Of a stretch of DNA of 64,000 nucleotides, positions 22,646 through 32,535 are shown one piece after another. How positions within the stretch are numbered: the first letter of the stretch is position 1; each line of letters starts with the position of its first letter. Under the pieces are notes generated by a model that saw nothing but the letters and a program-made list of their open reading frames with translations, was not told the origin of the DNA and ran no database searches. The stretch is from contig JANEZZ010002243.1 in the NCBI GenBank assembly GCA_026122225.1, positions 804,001 through 868,000 of the forward strand. Direction: 5' to 3'. Both the position numbers and the translations under genes were made by a program. The stretch is from Heloderma charlesbogerti. Lineage: Eukaryota; Chordata; Lepidosauria; Squamata; Helodermatidae.

Positions 22646-23213
22646 TAGAGGTGTACAAAACCCCGCTTACCTGGCTCCGCCGGGTTCCACTGAGGGGGGG
22701 AGGCGCTCCATCCCTCCCCCCGGAATCCTCGTCGGGAGGGAGGCGATGCGGTCCTCCCCCCCAGAATCCTCGAAAGCTGGCTGTGCTCCAGGCCAGGTTC
22801 GTCCGCAGCTGGATTTCTGGCCGCGGAGGGCTCTGGGAAAGACATAGACTAAGATGAAGAAAAATAAGAAAAATAAGGAATGCAAATGGTGGTGGCTACT
22901 GCTGCCGCCATTTGCATTCCTTATTTTTCTTTGTTTTTTTTTTTTTTTACAGAGGCATGATAGGCTACATAAAAACTTACGTAGCCTATCACGATTCTGT
23001 AAAAAAAAAAAAGACAAGACTACAAATGGCGGCAGCTGGTCGGAAGGCCAGCCGCCACAGCCACCGCCACCCACAACATCTGCCCCAGGTAAGTCTCGTC
23101 CCAGGGAGGATCCGCGGGGGGGTGGCAGGCCATTCCACCACGGAGTTTGGGGGGCCGAATACACTGGCATTTGGCCTCACCGAGATCCATGGCGGAATTC
23201 TCTGACATCCCTA
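22646..23213 (-). mobile_element. NP-12: nested-palindrome element in the SINE B-box
   Basis: 568 bp, TAGAGGTGTACAAAACCCC to AATTCTCTGACATCCCTA, perfect 8-bp duplication ATCGAACC (22638-22645 and 23214-23221). The octamer is the complement of GGTTCGAT, the core of the SINE's pol III B-box. Fewer hairpins than NP-11: an AAATGGTGGTGG hairpin at 22885-22915 and GATAGGCTACATAAA at 22957-22992. Confidence 0.93.
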
Positions 23214-23270
23214 ATCGAACCAGGGACCTTATGCATGCAAAGCATCTGCTCTACCACTGAGCTGCACATC

Positions 23271-24000
23271 TATTCCTTCATTCCTCCTTCATTCCTTCAC
23301 TTAGAATATAAAGATATAAAGGATGAATGTGGATCTATTTCATTAGATCTCTTTGTGTGGGTGTAGGATTTGGCTGGCTGCACACGTTGTAAATGTAATT
23401 TAGTTTTCTTGTTGCTCGACAACTCCCTGTTTTGAAGTCCTAGGAAGACAGCCAAAACAATACGTTTATCAAACCCATAGGATGCTGGACATAGCTGGGC
23501 AGCTACATTTGGCTTGATGAATTATAAATTGTACAGATCTAGTGTTGGTGTACACAAGCTTTAGGGTTACTTAAACTCTGCACCAATAGAGGTTGTTCAG
23601 GAGCAAATTACATGTTACATTTGAAAGTTAGTAATGAAGATCCAACAGCTGCTTTTTGTTAAAGTAAAAGAAAAAGAAAAAATAGCTTTGGTAGAAGGTG
23701 ATTTTGAGCAGAGAAGCAGCAGAGACAAGGGATTGCTTTCCCCATGGGTTACTGATGTGTTTGCCTGGCTGCCTCCAAGCAAGACAACTATATTCTTCTC
23801 ATCTCGCTGTCAAATCGCCTGCTGTGAGATGGCTTCAGAAGCTTGCCTAGAGTAGAGGTTCCTCCTCTGGTAATAGATTGTCCGAGGCATGAAGGATTTC
23901 CCTACAATACTGATAGACAAGAAAGTGCAAGAAGACATATGTGGAAAATGCATTTATTGGAATAGAAGAGGTAGAATGGTAGAATAGTTGATTTCACAAC
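23271..24000. other. Stretch without recognisable features
   Basis: Moderately AT-rich DNA with no repeat family or gene that I can identify. Confidence 0.4.
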
Positions 24001-24227
24001 TAGGGATGTATGAAACCCCCTTACCTGGCATCCGCGGGGGTATGCAGAGGGGGGGAGGTGATCTGTCCCTCCCCCCCCCCCGGAATCCTCCTGGCAGGGA
24101 GGATCTGGCCAGTGAGATTTCTCCAGGAGGTGGAGGTAAGTCTTCCAATCCTCCATGGACTCCGTGTTCCAGATTCTTTTGAATCCAGCCTCACCGGGGT
24201 CCATGGAGGATTTCTCTCCCATCCCTA
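24001..24227 (-). mobile_element. NP-13: miniature (227 bp) NP-like element
   Basis: TAGGGATGTATGAAACCCCC to GGATTTCTCTCCCATCCCTA, with ACTTACC-type and GGTAAGT-type motifs but no hairpin chain. Flanks TTCACAAC and TCACAACC show a shared TCACAAC offset by one base, probably an octamer that lost a T. Confidence 0.78.
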
Positions 24228-24235
24228 TCACAACC

Positions 24236-25264
24236 TCATGTAGCCTTGAAACAATTTGGATTGCATTCTTGATGATATAGGAGGAGGGCAGAATATATTT
24301 GTAGAGATATGTAGAACTCGGATGGGAAAATACAAGGAAGTATGGATGAATGAATTGTTGCGCTTGAAAAGTCTAACCGGCACTGTTAGAAAGTGTTCAC
24401 TTAAACCTGCTGGTTTTACACATCTTCATACATGAACCTAAAAATAACACTTAACTGTCAATCTGGACTAATGATCATTAAAAAAAATGAAATACAGATG
24501 CAGAGATTGATTGGAATTTCCCATTTAAAGGAAATAATTTCATTCTGCTTCATGGTAAGGGTAGCCTAGTATTGCATTTTGAGTAACTGGGAGAAATCCT
24601 AACATGGTGTCTGCTGGACAACATAATTGCCTATGTGTCCAGTTGTTATGGTGGTGACTTAAAAGACTGTGTTGGAAATGCAGTTTTCTTGTTTCAAGCT
24701 GTAGTAGAGAGTCAGTTACAAAGTCTCTCTAAATGAGAGTTATATTGCCTCATGCTATGTGTGAGGAGCAGTTCTAAAGAAGGCTGTGCATGGCTTGTTC
24801 TGCCCATTGGCCTAAGAGTGACACTAAGAAAAAAATAATGTATGCACATGTTTCTCTCTTTCTTTAAGCACAGTGTTCTTCAGAAATCTTCCATTGGCCT
24901 GCTGCAGGGGGAGATTTCTTCCATATCTCTTCCTCTTTCATTAGCTCCTGACTGAGGATTGAGCAGCAATTCTGAAAGACAGAGTAGGGATCGTTGCCAG
25001 AGGATGATCATATTCTTCCTAGAATTCTTGTGAGGATCAAACAGGAAACAAGGTATGTGCAAACCCACCCCTGTCTGGGTTCTCTGGGTGCCTGCCCAGC
25101 CCCTGCCCCCACTCACCAGTCCTCAGACTGTGCTCAAGTCCCTCCTGCACTTAGCAAGCAGCCTGCACTCACTCACCCCGGTGGCCTTGTTGACCTCCAC
25201 AGTCACCATTTTGTGAAAAATAAAACAGTGATTGCAGAATGTGCACATCTGTGTATGCTGAGAT
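24236..25264. other. Stretch without recognisable features
   Basis: No NP, LINE or SINE sequence recognised, and no reading frame with recognisable protein motifs. Confidence 0.4.
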
Positions 25265-25760
25265 AAATGGGTTGCAGGAAGCCCAGGGGGCTGCCCTTTA
25301 TCGTTCTGATTGGCTGTGAGCTCACCAGGTGCTTCTGAGAGCTCCAACTGAATTGGAGGGGTGTGGCCTGAGTACTCCGAGCAGCTGACTGGGCGGGAAG
25401 CTTCAGTCTGTTTCCCACCTCCCAGCTGAGCAGAGCAGAGCAGAGCAGAGCAAGCTGCTCCAGCTGGTCCAGGGACTACAGAAGCAGTCAAGCTCCCAGA
25501 GAGCGAGCAAACAGAGCGAGTGCACAGGAGGAGCAAACAGGAGTTGGCCAGGGGAGTTCGGCAGGGGAGGTCAAGGGGGAGGCCCCTAACATTTTTTTTA
25601 ATTATTTTTGTTTTTAAATAACTTTTTTTCCATTTATTTGTCTTGTAACACACACTTTCACACCAGTGGGACTCTGCTTTTAACCTCTACTGAGTAGAGG
25701 AGCAGGCACAGGCTAGTCTAGAACAATCACAAAGCTAGACACAAAAAGGGAAAAGAGGCT

Positions 25761-27669
25761 ATGGAAGCACAAGACTCTCCAGTGGTGGTGGCCTGCAAGA
25801 TGTGTGCAATGTTTGTTTTCTTGCCTGAGAACAACATGGCCTACACCTGCAACAAGTGCAAGCTGATCACGCTGCTGGTAGGAGTGGACGAAAGTCCCTT
25901 ACCTGTCCTCGAAGGACGTTCGCGGTGGGGGGGAGGTGCTTCGCTGCTCCCCCCGCGAAGTTCAGGCTGGGGAGGAGGCTTCCCGCCTCGCCCGGCCGCG
26001 AACGTGAAAGTTTTTTTTTAAAAAAAAACGCCCCCTGATAGGCTACGTGACGATTAACGTAGCCAATCACGGCTAGATCTGCAAAGTCGGCCGTGATAGG
26101 CTACGTCAATCGTCACGTAGCCTATTACGGGTGACTTAAAAAAAAAAAAAAAAAGTGCGTACGCTAATGGCGGCCCCCATAGGGAGCCGCCATTCACGTT
26201 CCTTATTTGGTCGCTGTAGTCTACGTAAATCTTTACGTAGACTACGGCGAAAATAAGGGTAACGCTATTTATTTTCGCCGTAGTCTACGTAAATCTTTAC
26301 ATAGACTAAAGCGACCAAATAAGGAACGGGAATGGCGGCTCCCTATGGGGGCCGCCATTATCCGTACATGCATTTTTTTTTTTTTTAAGTCACGAGTGAT
26401 AGGCTACGTGACGATTGACGTAGCCTATCACGGCTGACTTTGCAAATCTAGCCGTGATAGGCTACGTTAATCGTCACGTAGCCTATCAGGGGGTGTTTTT
26501 TTTTTCTTTTCTTGGAATGGCGGCGGCGGCAGCCGGTTGAAAGACCGGCTGCCGCTCCCGCCCCACTCGAACACCCGCCGAACCGCCGGCTGGACCCGCC
26601 GCCGGGAGGGACATTTGGCAAAGGTAAGTCCCGTCCCAGGGGGGGTGCGGGGTGCGGGGGGGTTAGGAGGATTTCTCCCCGAAACTAGTTCGGGGGGCCG
26701 AACATGTTGGCGCTCAGCCCCCCGAAGTTTCGGGGAGAAATTCTCCGCCATCCCTAGCTGCTGGTGGAAAAAGTAAGTGAACTGGAGCGGCGACTGTTGA
26801 CCCTGCGGGGAATAAGAGAACACGAAGAGTTCTTGGACAGAATGGGGGAACTACAGCAGCAAAGGGCAGACCAGAAGCTTGAAGAGCAACAGCAAGATGA
26901 GGCAGTGGGAAATGCTGAGGTGAAGAAAAATGGAATAGAGGATACTCCTTGGAAAAGTGTGACAGTTAGGAGAAGAACTAGACTCCACTCTGCACCAGTG
27001 GAAGCATTGGAGCTCTGGGACCGATTCCAGGTACTTGCGGATGAGACTGGGGGACAGCCTGCAGACGAAGAATCACAGGGGAACTTACATGAGAGTGAGC
27101 AAGAGGCTAAAGGTCAGTCAAACAGAGGCGATGAAACCCAGGCCTACAAGAAGAAGAAGAGAAGAGTGGTAGTAGTGGGACACACCTTGCTGCGTGGGAT
27201 CGAGACCCAAGTATGTCGCGAAGACCCGTGGACTCGCCAGGTATGTTGTCTTCTGGGAGGACAGATTAGAGACGTGACTGAAAGGTTGTCTGCACTCATA
27301 AAACCCACTGACAGGTATCCCCTTCTTCTCATCCATGTGGGAACAAATGATACCGCCAAGCGGAGCTACGAAGAGATCACGTCAGATTTTGAAGCTTTGG
27401 GAAGGAAACTCAAGAACTTTGGGGCCCAGATAGTTTTCTCATCCATCCTTCCAGTAGTTAGAAGAGGGATAGAAAGGGAACGAAAAATACACCGGGTGAA
27501 TGACTGGCTATGAAGGTGGTGCTGACGAGAGAGATTTGGATTCTGGGACCATGGGCTATACTTCCTGGAAGATGGGCTGTTGGCTAGGGATGGGTTGCAC
27601 CTCACAAAGGCTGGGAAGAATGTGTTTGGCCACAGCATGAAGAACTTCATCAGGAGGGCTATAAACTGA
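25761..27669 (+). pseudogene. CR1 ORF1 (Cys-rich N-terminus, coiled coil, SGNH-like domain), interrupted
   Basis: ORF1 of CR1 elements encodes an RNA-associated protein with an esterase-like domain. The ATG at 25761 opens VVVACKMCAMF and YTCNKCKLI, two CxxC pairs resembling a zinc finger. NP-14 interrupts after 39 codons; the frame resumes at 26765 as VEKVSELERRLLTLRG (coiled-coil-like). The SGNH hydrolase-like part follows: VVVVGHTLLRGIE (about 27169-27205), LLIHVGTNDTAKRS (about 27326-27367), IVFSSILPVVRRG, and past the stop DGLHLTKAGKN. The first block is normally GDS with the catalytic serine; here it reads GHT. Stops at 27511 and 27521-27523 interrupt the end, which would fall at 27667-27669. 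Confidence 0.85.
25879..26756 (-). mobile_element. NP-14: complete nested-palindrome element in CR1 ORF1
   Basis: 878 bp, TAGGAGTGGACGAAAGTCCC to AATTCTCCGCCATCCCTA, perfect 8-bp duplication GCTGCTGG (25871-25878 and 26757-26764). Removing the element and one octamer restores the ORF1 frame (ITLL-VEKVSEL), which fixes the boundaries to the base. Confidence 0.95.
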
Positions 27670-27804
27670 ATCCTATGGGGAAGGGAGATGTAATATTGGG
27701 GGTAACAATGGACATAGGCACATGCACTGCAATGGAGAGAACAGCTCTGATAGCGCCCAATAATAGTCTTCAGACACATGTAGGAAGAAAGCCAGACTAT
27801 GAAG

Positions 27805-28216
27805 TAGGGATGGCGGAGAATTTCTCCCCGAAACTTCGGGGGGCTGAGCGCCAACGTGTTCGGCCCCCCGGACATGTTTTGGGGAGAAATTTGCCGCACC
27901 CCCCCGCACCCCGCACCCCCCCCGGGACGGGACTTACCTTTGCCGAATGTCCCTCCCGGCAGCGGGTCCGGCCGGCGGTTCGGCGGGTGTTCGTGCGGGG
28001 TGGGAGCCGCTGCCATTGCAATAAAAGAAAAAAAAACACCCCCGTGATTGGCTACGTGACGATTAATGTAGCCTATCACGGCTAGATTTGCAAAGTCTAT
28101 TATAAAGATTAGCCTATCACGGGTGACTTAAAAAAAAAAAAAAAAGCTCGTACGGATAATGGCGGCACCCATAGGGAACCGCCATTACCGTTCCTTATTT
28201 CGTCGCTGTAGTCTAC
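27805..28216 (+). mobile_element. NP-15: left half of a nested-palindrome element
   Basis: Starts TAGGGATGGCGGAGAATTTC and keeps the end hairpin, ACTTACC and part of the hairpin chain, with one GATAGGCTACGT hairpin partly lost (28098-28112). It stops at GTAGTCTAC (28208-28216), where CR1 ORF2 resumes. The right half and the start of CR1 ORF2 are both missing, so a deletion joined palindrome centre to CR1. Confidence 0.85.
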
Positions 28217-30006
28217 TACCGGGCACCCAATCAAGGAGAAGACAAGGATGAAACTTTTGAAAAGCAAATAGCCAATGTTTTAAGGAAGCATGATGTAGTA
28301 GTAATGGGGGACTTCAATTTCCCCAATATTTGTTGGGAGACAAATTCTGCAAAACATGGCCCCTCCAGGAAATTCCTGACTTGTGTGGCGGATAACTTCC
28401 TCCTACAGAAAGTCGAGGAAAGAACTAGAGGATCGGCTATCCTTGACTTGATCCTAACCAACAGAGATGACTTAGTGGATAAAGTAGCAGTTACAGGAAC
28501 TCTGGGGGAAAGCGACCATGTTGTGCTTGAGTTCTTGGTTCTAAGGGAAGCAAAAGCCGAGTGTAGTCAAACGCGTACCCTGGATTTTAGGAAAGCTGAT
28601 TTTCATAAACTCAGAACAATGATCAGTAAGGTCCCATGGCAAGCGATGCTAGCGAGAAAAGGAGTCCAAGATGGGTGGGAGCTTTTAAAACAGGAAATTC
28701 TCAAGGCACAATCACAAGCAATTCCAACAAGAAGAAAAGGTGGAAGACAACAGAAGAAGCCAATGTGGCTTCACAAAATGCTTAGGGATGACCTGAAAAC
28801 AAAAAAGGACACATATAGGAAGTGGAAAGAAGGCCAAGTAACAAAGGAGGAGTACAGGCAGATAGCACAGAATTGCAGGGATGGTGTCAGGAAGGCTAAA
28901 GCTGAGACTGAGCTGAGGTTAGCAAGGGATGGGAAAAACAACAAAAAGGCTTTCTTCAGCTATGTGCATAGTAAAAGGCAGAGGAAAGAAATGGTGGTTC
29001 AGCTATTGAATAAGGATGGCAAAACGATAACAGATGACAAAGAAAAGGCAGAGGTGCTCAATTCCTACTTTGGCTCAGTCTTCTCCCAAAAGAGGGTCTA
29101 TGACCCCCCTGGCAAAGGCGAAGTACAGGCTGAAGAGGCAGGATTGCAGCTTGAGATCGACAGGCATATGGTCAAGGAACACCTCATTACTTTGAATGAG
29201 TTCAAATCTCCAGGGCCAGATGAACTGCATCCTAGAGTCATAAAGGAACTGGCAGAAGAACTGTCAGAACCACTGTCTATTCTCTTTGAGAAATCATGGA
29301 GGATGGGGGAAGTGCCAGATGACTGGAGGAGGGCTAACGTTGTCCCTATCTTCAAAAAGGGTAAAAAGGTGGAACCTGGGAACTACAGACCAGTCAGTCT
29401 GACATCAATCCCTGGGAAAATTCTGGAGCAGATCATAAAGCAATCCATCTGGAAGCACCTTGACAACAATGCCATGATTACTCGAAGCCAACATGGATTT
29501 GTCAAAAACAAGTCCTGCCAGACAAATCTGATCTCATTTTTTGATCAAGTAACCTCCCTTGTAGACCTTGGGAATGCTGTAGACATCATATACCTCGACT
29601 TCAGCAAAGCTTTCGACAAAGTGCCCCATGATATCCTGATGAGCATACTAGCTCAAAATGGGCTAGATGAAACAACGATCCGGTGGATCCACAGTTGGCT
29701 ACAGAATCGGACTCAAAGAGTGCTTATCAATGGGACCTTCTCAAACTGGGGAGAGGTAACGAGTGGGGTACCGCAGGGCTCAGTCCTGGGCCCAGTGCTT
29801 TTCAACATTTTTATTAATGACTTGGAGGAGGAGGTGCAGGGAATGCTGATCAAATTTGCAGATGACGCAAAATTGGGAGGGATAGTTAATACTTTGGAAG
29901 ACAGAAACAAAATTCAAAGTGATCTGGATAGACTGGAGCGCTGGGCAGAAAACAACAGAATGACATTTAATAGGGATAAATGCCAAGTTCTGCACCTAGC
30001 AAAAAG

Positions 30007-31962
30007 TAGGGATGGTGGAGAATTTCTCCCCGAAACTTCGGGGGGCCAAGCGCCAACGCGTTCGGCCCCCTGAACACGTTTCGGAGAAAAATCCTCCGCA
30101 CCCCCCTGCCCCCCGCACCCCCCCCGGGACGGGACTTACCTTTTGCGAATGTCCCTCCCGGTGGCTGGTCCAGCCGGCGGTTCGGCGGGTGTTCGAGCGA
30201 GGTGGGAGCAGCAGCCGGTCTTTCGACCGGTTGCCGCCCCCGCCATTGCAATAAAAGAAAAAAAAACGCCCCCTGATAGGCTACGTGACCATTCACGTAG
30301 CCTATCACGGCTAGATTTGCAAAGTCAGCCGTGATAGGCTACGTGAATCGTCACGTAGCCTATCACGGGTGACTTTAAAAAAAAAAAAATAGAGTGTACG
30401 GATATAGGCGGCCCCCATAGGGAGCCGCCATTCCCGTTCCTTATTTGGTCGCTGTAGTCTACGTAAATGTTTACGTAGACTACGGCGAAAATAAGGGCAA
30501 TGCTATTTGCGTTGCCCTTATTTTCGCCGTAGTCTACTAGGGATGGCGGAGAATTTCTCCCCGAAACTTTGGGGGGCCGAGCGCCAACGCGTTCGGCCCC
30601 CCGAACAAGTTTCGGTGAGAAATCCTCCGCACCCCCCCGCACCCCGCACCCCCCCGGGACGGGACTTACCTTCCCTGAATGTCCCTCCCGGCGGCGGGTC
30701 CGGCTGGCAGTTCGTCCGGTGTTCGAGCGGGGCGGTAGCGGCAGCCGGTCTTTCGACCGGCTGCCGCCCCCGCCATTGCAATGAAAGAAAAAAAAAAAAC
30801 ACGTCCCCTGATAGGCTACGTGACGATACACGTAGCCTATCACGGCTAGATTTGCCAAGTCAGCTGTGATAGGCTACGTGAATCGTCACGTAGCCTATCC
30901 CGGGTGACTTAAAAAAAAAAAAGTGTGTACGGATAATGGCGGCCCCCATAGGGAGCCGCCATTCCCGTTCCTTATTTAGTGGCTGTAGTCTACGTAAATG
31001 TTTACATAGACTACGGCGAACATAAGGGCAACGCTATTTGCGTTGCCCTTATTTTCGCCGTAGTCTACATAAACATTTACGTAGACTACAGCCACCAAAT
31101 AAGGAACGCGAATGGTGGCTCCCTATGGGGGCCGCCATTCGCATACGCGCTTTTTTTTTTTTTTTTTAAAGTCACCCGTGATAGGCTACGTGACGATTCA
31201 CGTAGCCTATCACGGCTGACTTTGCAGATCTAGCCGTGATAGGCTACGTGAATCGTCACGTAGCCTATCAGGGGGCGTTTTTTTTTTTTTTTTTACTTTC
31301 GCGTTCGCGGCCGGGCGAGGCGACGTGCCTCATTCCCGGCCTGAATTTCGGCCCGGCGAGGCGGGAAGCCTCCTCCCCGGCCTGAATTTTGGCCGGGCGA
31401 GGCGGGAAGCCTCCTCCCCCGGCCTGAACTTCGCGGGGGGAGCAGCGAAGCGCTCCCCCCCACCGCGAACGGCCTTCGACGACAGGTAAGCGACTTTCGT
31501 CCACCCCTATATTCTACGTAAACATTTACGTAGACTACAGCGACCAAATAAGGAATGGGAATGGCGGCTCCCTATGTGGGCCGCCATTATCCGTACACTC
31601 TTTTTTTTTTTTTTTTTTAAGTCACCCGTGATAGGCTACGTGACGATTCACGTAGCCTATCACGGCTGACTTTGCAGATCTAGCCGTGATAGGCTACGTG
31701 AATCGTCACGTAGCCTATCAGGGGGCTTTTTTTTTGTTTTTTTTTTACTTTCGCGTTCGCGGCCGGGCGAGGCGGGAAGCCTCCTCCCCGGCCTGAATTT
31801 CGGCCGGGCAAGGCGGGAAGCCTCCCCCCCGGCCTGAATTTCGGCCGGGCGAGGCGGGAAGCCTCCCGCCCCCGGCCTGAACTTCGCGGGGGGAGCAGCG
31901 AAGCGCTCCCCCCCACCGCGAACGGCCTTCGACGACAGGTAAGGGACTTTCGTCCACCCCTA
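30007..31962 (+). mobile_element. NP-16: nested-palindrome element in CR1 RT, host of NP-17
   Basis: 1956 bp including NP-17, TAGGGATGGTGGAGAATTTC to GGGACTTTCGTCCACCCCTA, perfect 8-bp duplication GCAAAAAG (29999-30006 and 31963-31970). Without NP-17 it is about 976 bp. The right subterminal region has three 41-bp GC-rich modules (31760-31880). Confidence 0.94.
30538..31509 (+). mobile_element. NP-17: complete nested-palindrome element inside NP-16 (reference copy)
   Basis: 972 bp, TAGGGATGGCGGAGAATTTC to GCGACTTTCGTCCACCCCTA; flanks TAGTCTAC and TATTCTAC (7 of 8). Layout: end hairpin 30546-30630; ACTTACC 30664-30670; GC-rich hairpin near 30730-30775; large palindrome with arms 30806-31031 and 31041-31275. 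Within the left arm are hairpins 30810-30842, 30868-30898, 30936-30962 and 30985-31014, each mirrored in the right arm. GC-rich 41-bp modules at 31310-31430; CAGGTAAG at 31483. It lands in the GTAGTCTAC stem of NP-16. Confidence 0.94.
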
Positions 31963-32189
31963 GCAAAAAGAAACCAAATGCACAGTTACAAGATGGGGGA
32001 TACGTGACTCAACCACATGACAAGCGAGAAGGATCTTGGAATTGTTGTCGATCACAAGCTGAATATGAGCCAACAATGTGATGTGGCTGCAAAAAAGGCC
32101 AATGCTATTTTGGGCTGCATTCATAGAAGCATCGCTTCTATGTCAGGCACCATTCATTCCATCATCCATCCCTCCATCCATGGAATCTA

Positions 32190-32535
32190 ATTTTGTATTT
32201 TATTTTTTTAGTTTCCAAATTTGCACCAATTTGAGCATGCAAAATCGTGCAAATTCTCCCAAATGCACAAATCCCCCCAAAATGTGCATTTTCACGGTTA
32301 TGGGGAAAGTGCACATTTTTGACTGGTTCTTTTTTCTTTTAATTTTTGCATATTTTTTCTATGAGAAACTTTGGGTAAACTTCTGGAAAGTAAACACACA
32401 CACACACACACACAGTCCACAAATCCACGGAATCCACCAGGTTGGGGAAAATCTGGCTTACTGCAAAATGCATGGGTCAGAGTCATAAAAATCTAAACTC
32501 ATTTGATTCCGTTACAGATTTCTTCGACATACCTA
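32190..32535 (-). mobile_element. Family B-like element fragment
   Basis: The right edge GATTTCTTCGACATACCTA and the preceding AATCTAAACTCA resemble the family B end. The other end is not visible. An (AC)n run lies at 32394-32414. Strongly diverged. Confidence 0.45.

Larger units (their letters stand above)
21540..23270 (-). mobile_element. tRNA-derived SINE, minus strand, split by NP-11 and NP-12
   Basis: The head is at 23270-23214 on the minus strand: GTGCAGCTCAGTGGTAGAGC (A-box region), then CCCTGGTTCGAT. The B-box is cut by NP-12. The body resumes at 22645-22545 and, beyond NP-11, ends at about 21576-21540 with ACTCAGTATAAGGAAGCTTC. Removing both insertions gives a continuous SINE of about 190 bp. 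Confidence 0.85.
25265..32141 (+). mobile_element. CR1 LINE, nearly full length (copy B), hit by four NP elements
   Basis: Same young CR1 subfamily as copy A. Order: 5' UTR (about 25265-25760, with AGAGC repeats at 25430-25455), ORF1, spacer, ORF2. Interruptions are NP-14 (25879-26756) in ORF1, NP-15 (27805-28216) with loss of the start of ORF2, and NP-16 (30007-31962, carrying NP-17) in RT. The copy ends at 32141, inside the region equivalent to 1012 of copy A, so the 3' end is missing. Confidence 0.9.
28217..32141 (+). pseudogene. CR1 ORF2, endonuclease and RT, interrupted
   Basis: From 28217 the frame reads YRAPNQGEDKD, the endonuclease block VVVMGDFNFPNICW, ILDLILTN and ESDHVVLEF, then the linker, and from 29168 the RT: NYRPVSLTS, QHGFVKNKS (Gly retained), DFSKAFDKV, GVPQGSVLGP and FADDAKLGG (about 29858-29884). 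An uninterrupted 589-codon frame runs to 30073 but its last codons are NP-16 sequence. CR1 coding sequence resumes at 31971 (NQMHSYKMGDT) with a TGA at 32006-32008, and stops at 32141. The first part of the endonuclease was lost at the NP-15 junction. Confidence 0.88.

Noticed and set aside
23248..23267. tRNA gene on the minus strand
   Set aside because: Only the A-box half is present and the B-box is split by NP-12; the continuing sequence is a SINE body, not an acceptor stem.
25123..25653. 176-codon minus-strand frame
   Set aside because: It overlaps the CR1 5' UTR in antisense; the AGAGC repeats and CR1 continuity explain it.
2022..31962. Many Arg/Pro/Gly-rich reading frames of 60-160 codons on both strands, such as 2954-3430 and 30325-30858
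   Set aside because: They lie entirely in NP palindromes and GC-rich modules, appear on both strands because of the symmetry, and show recurring peptides such as YVNIYVAYHG that are just translated hairpins.
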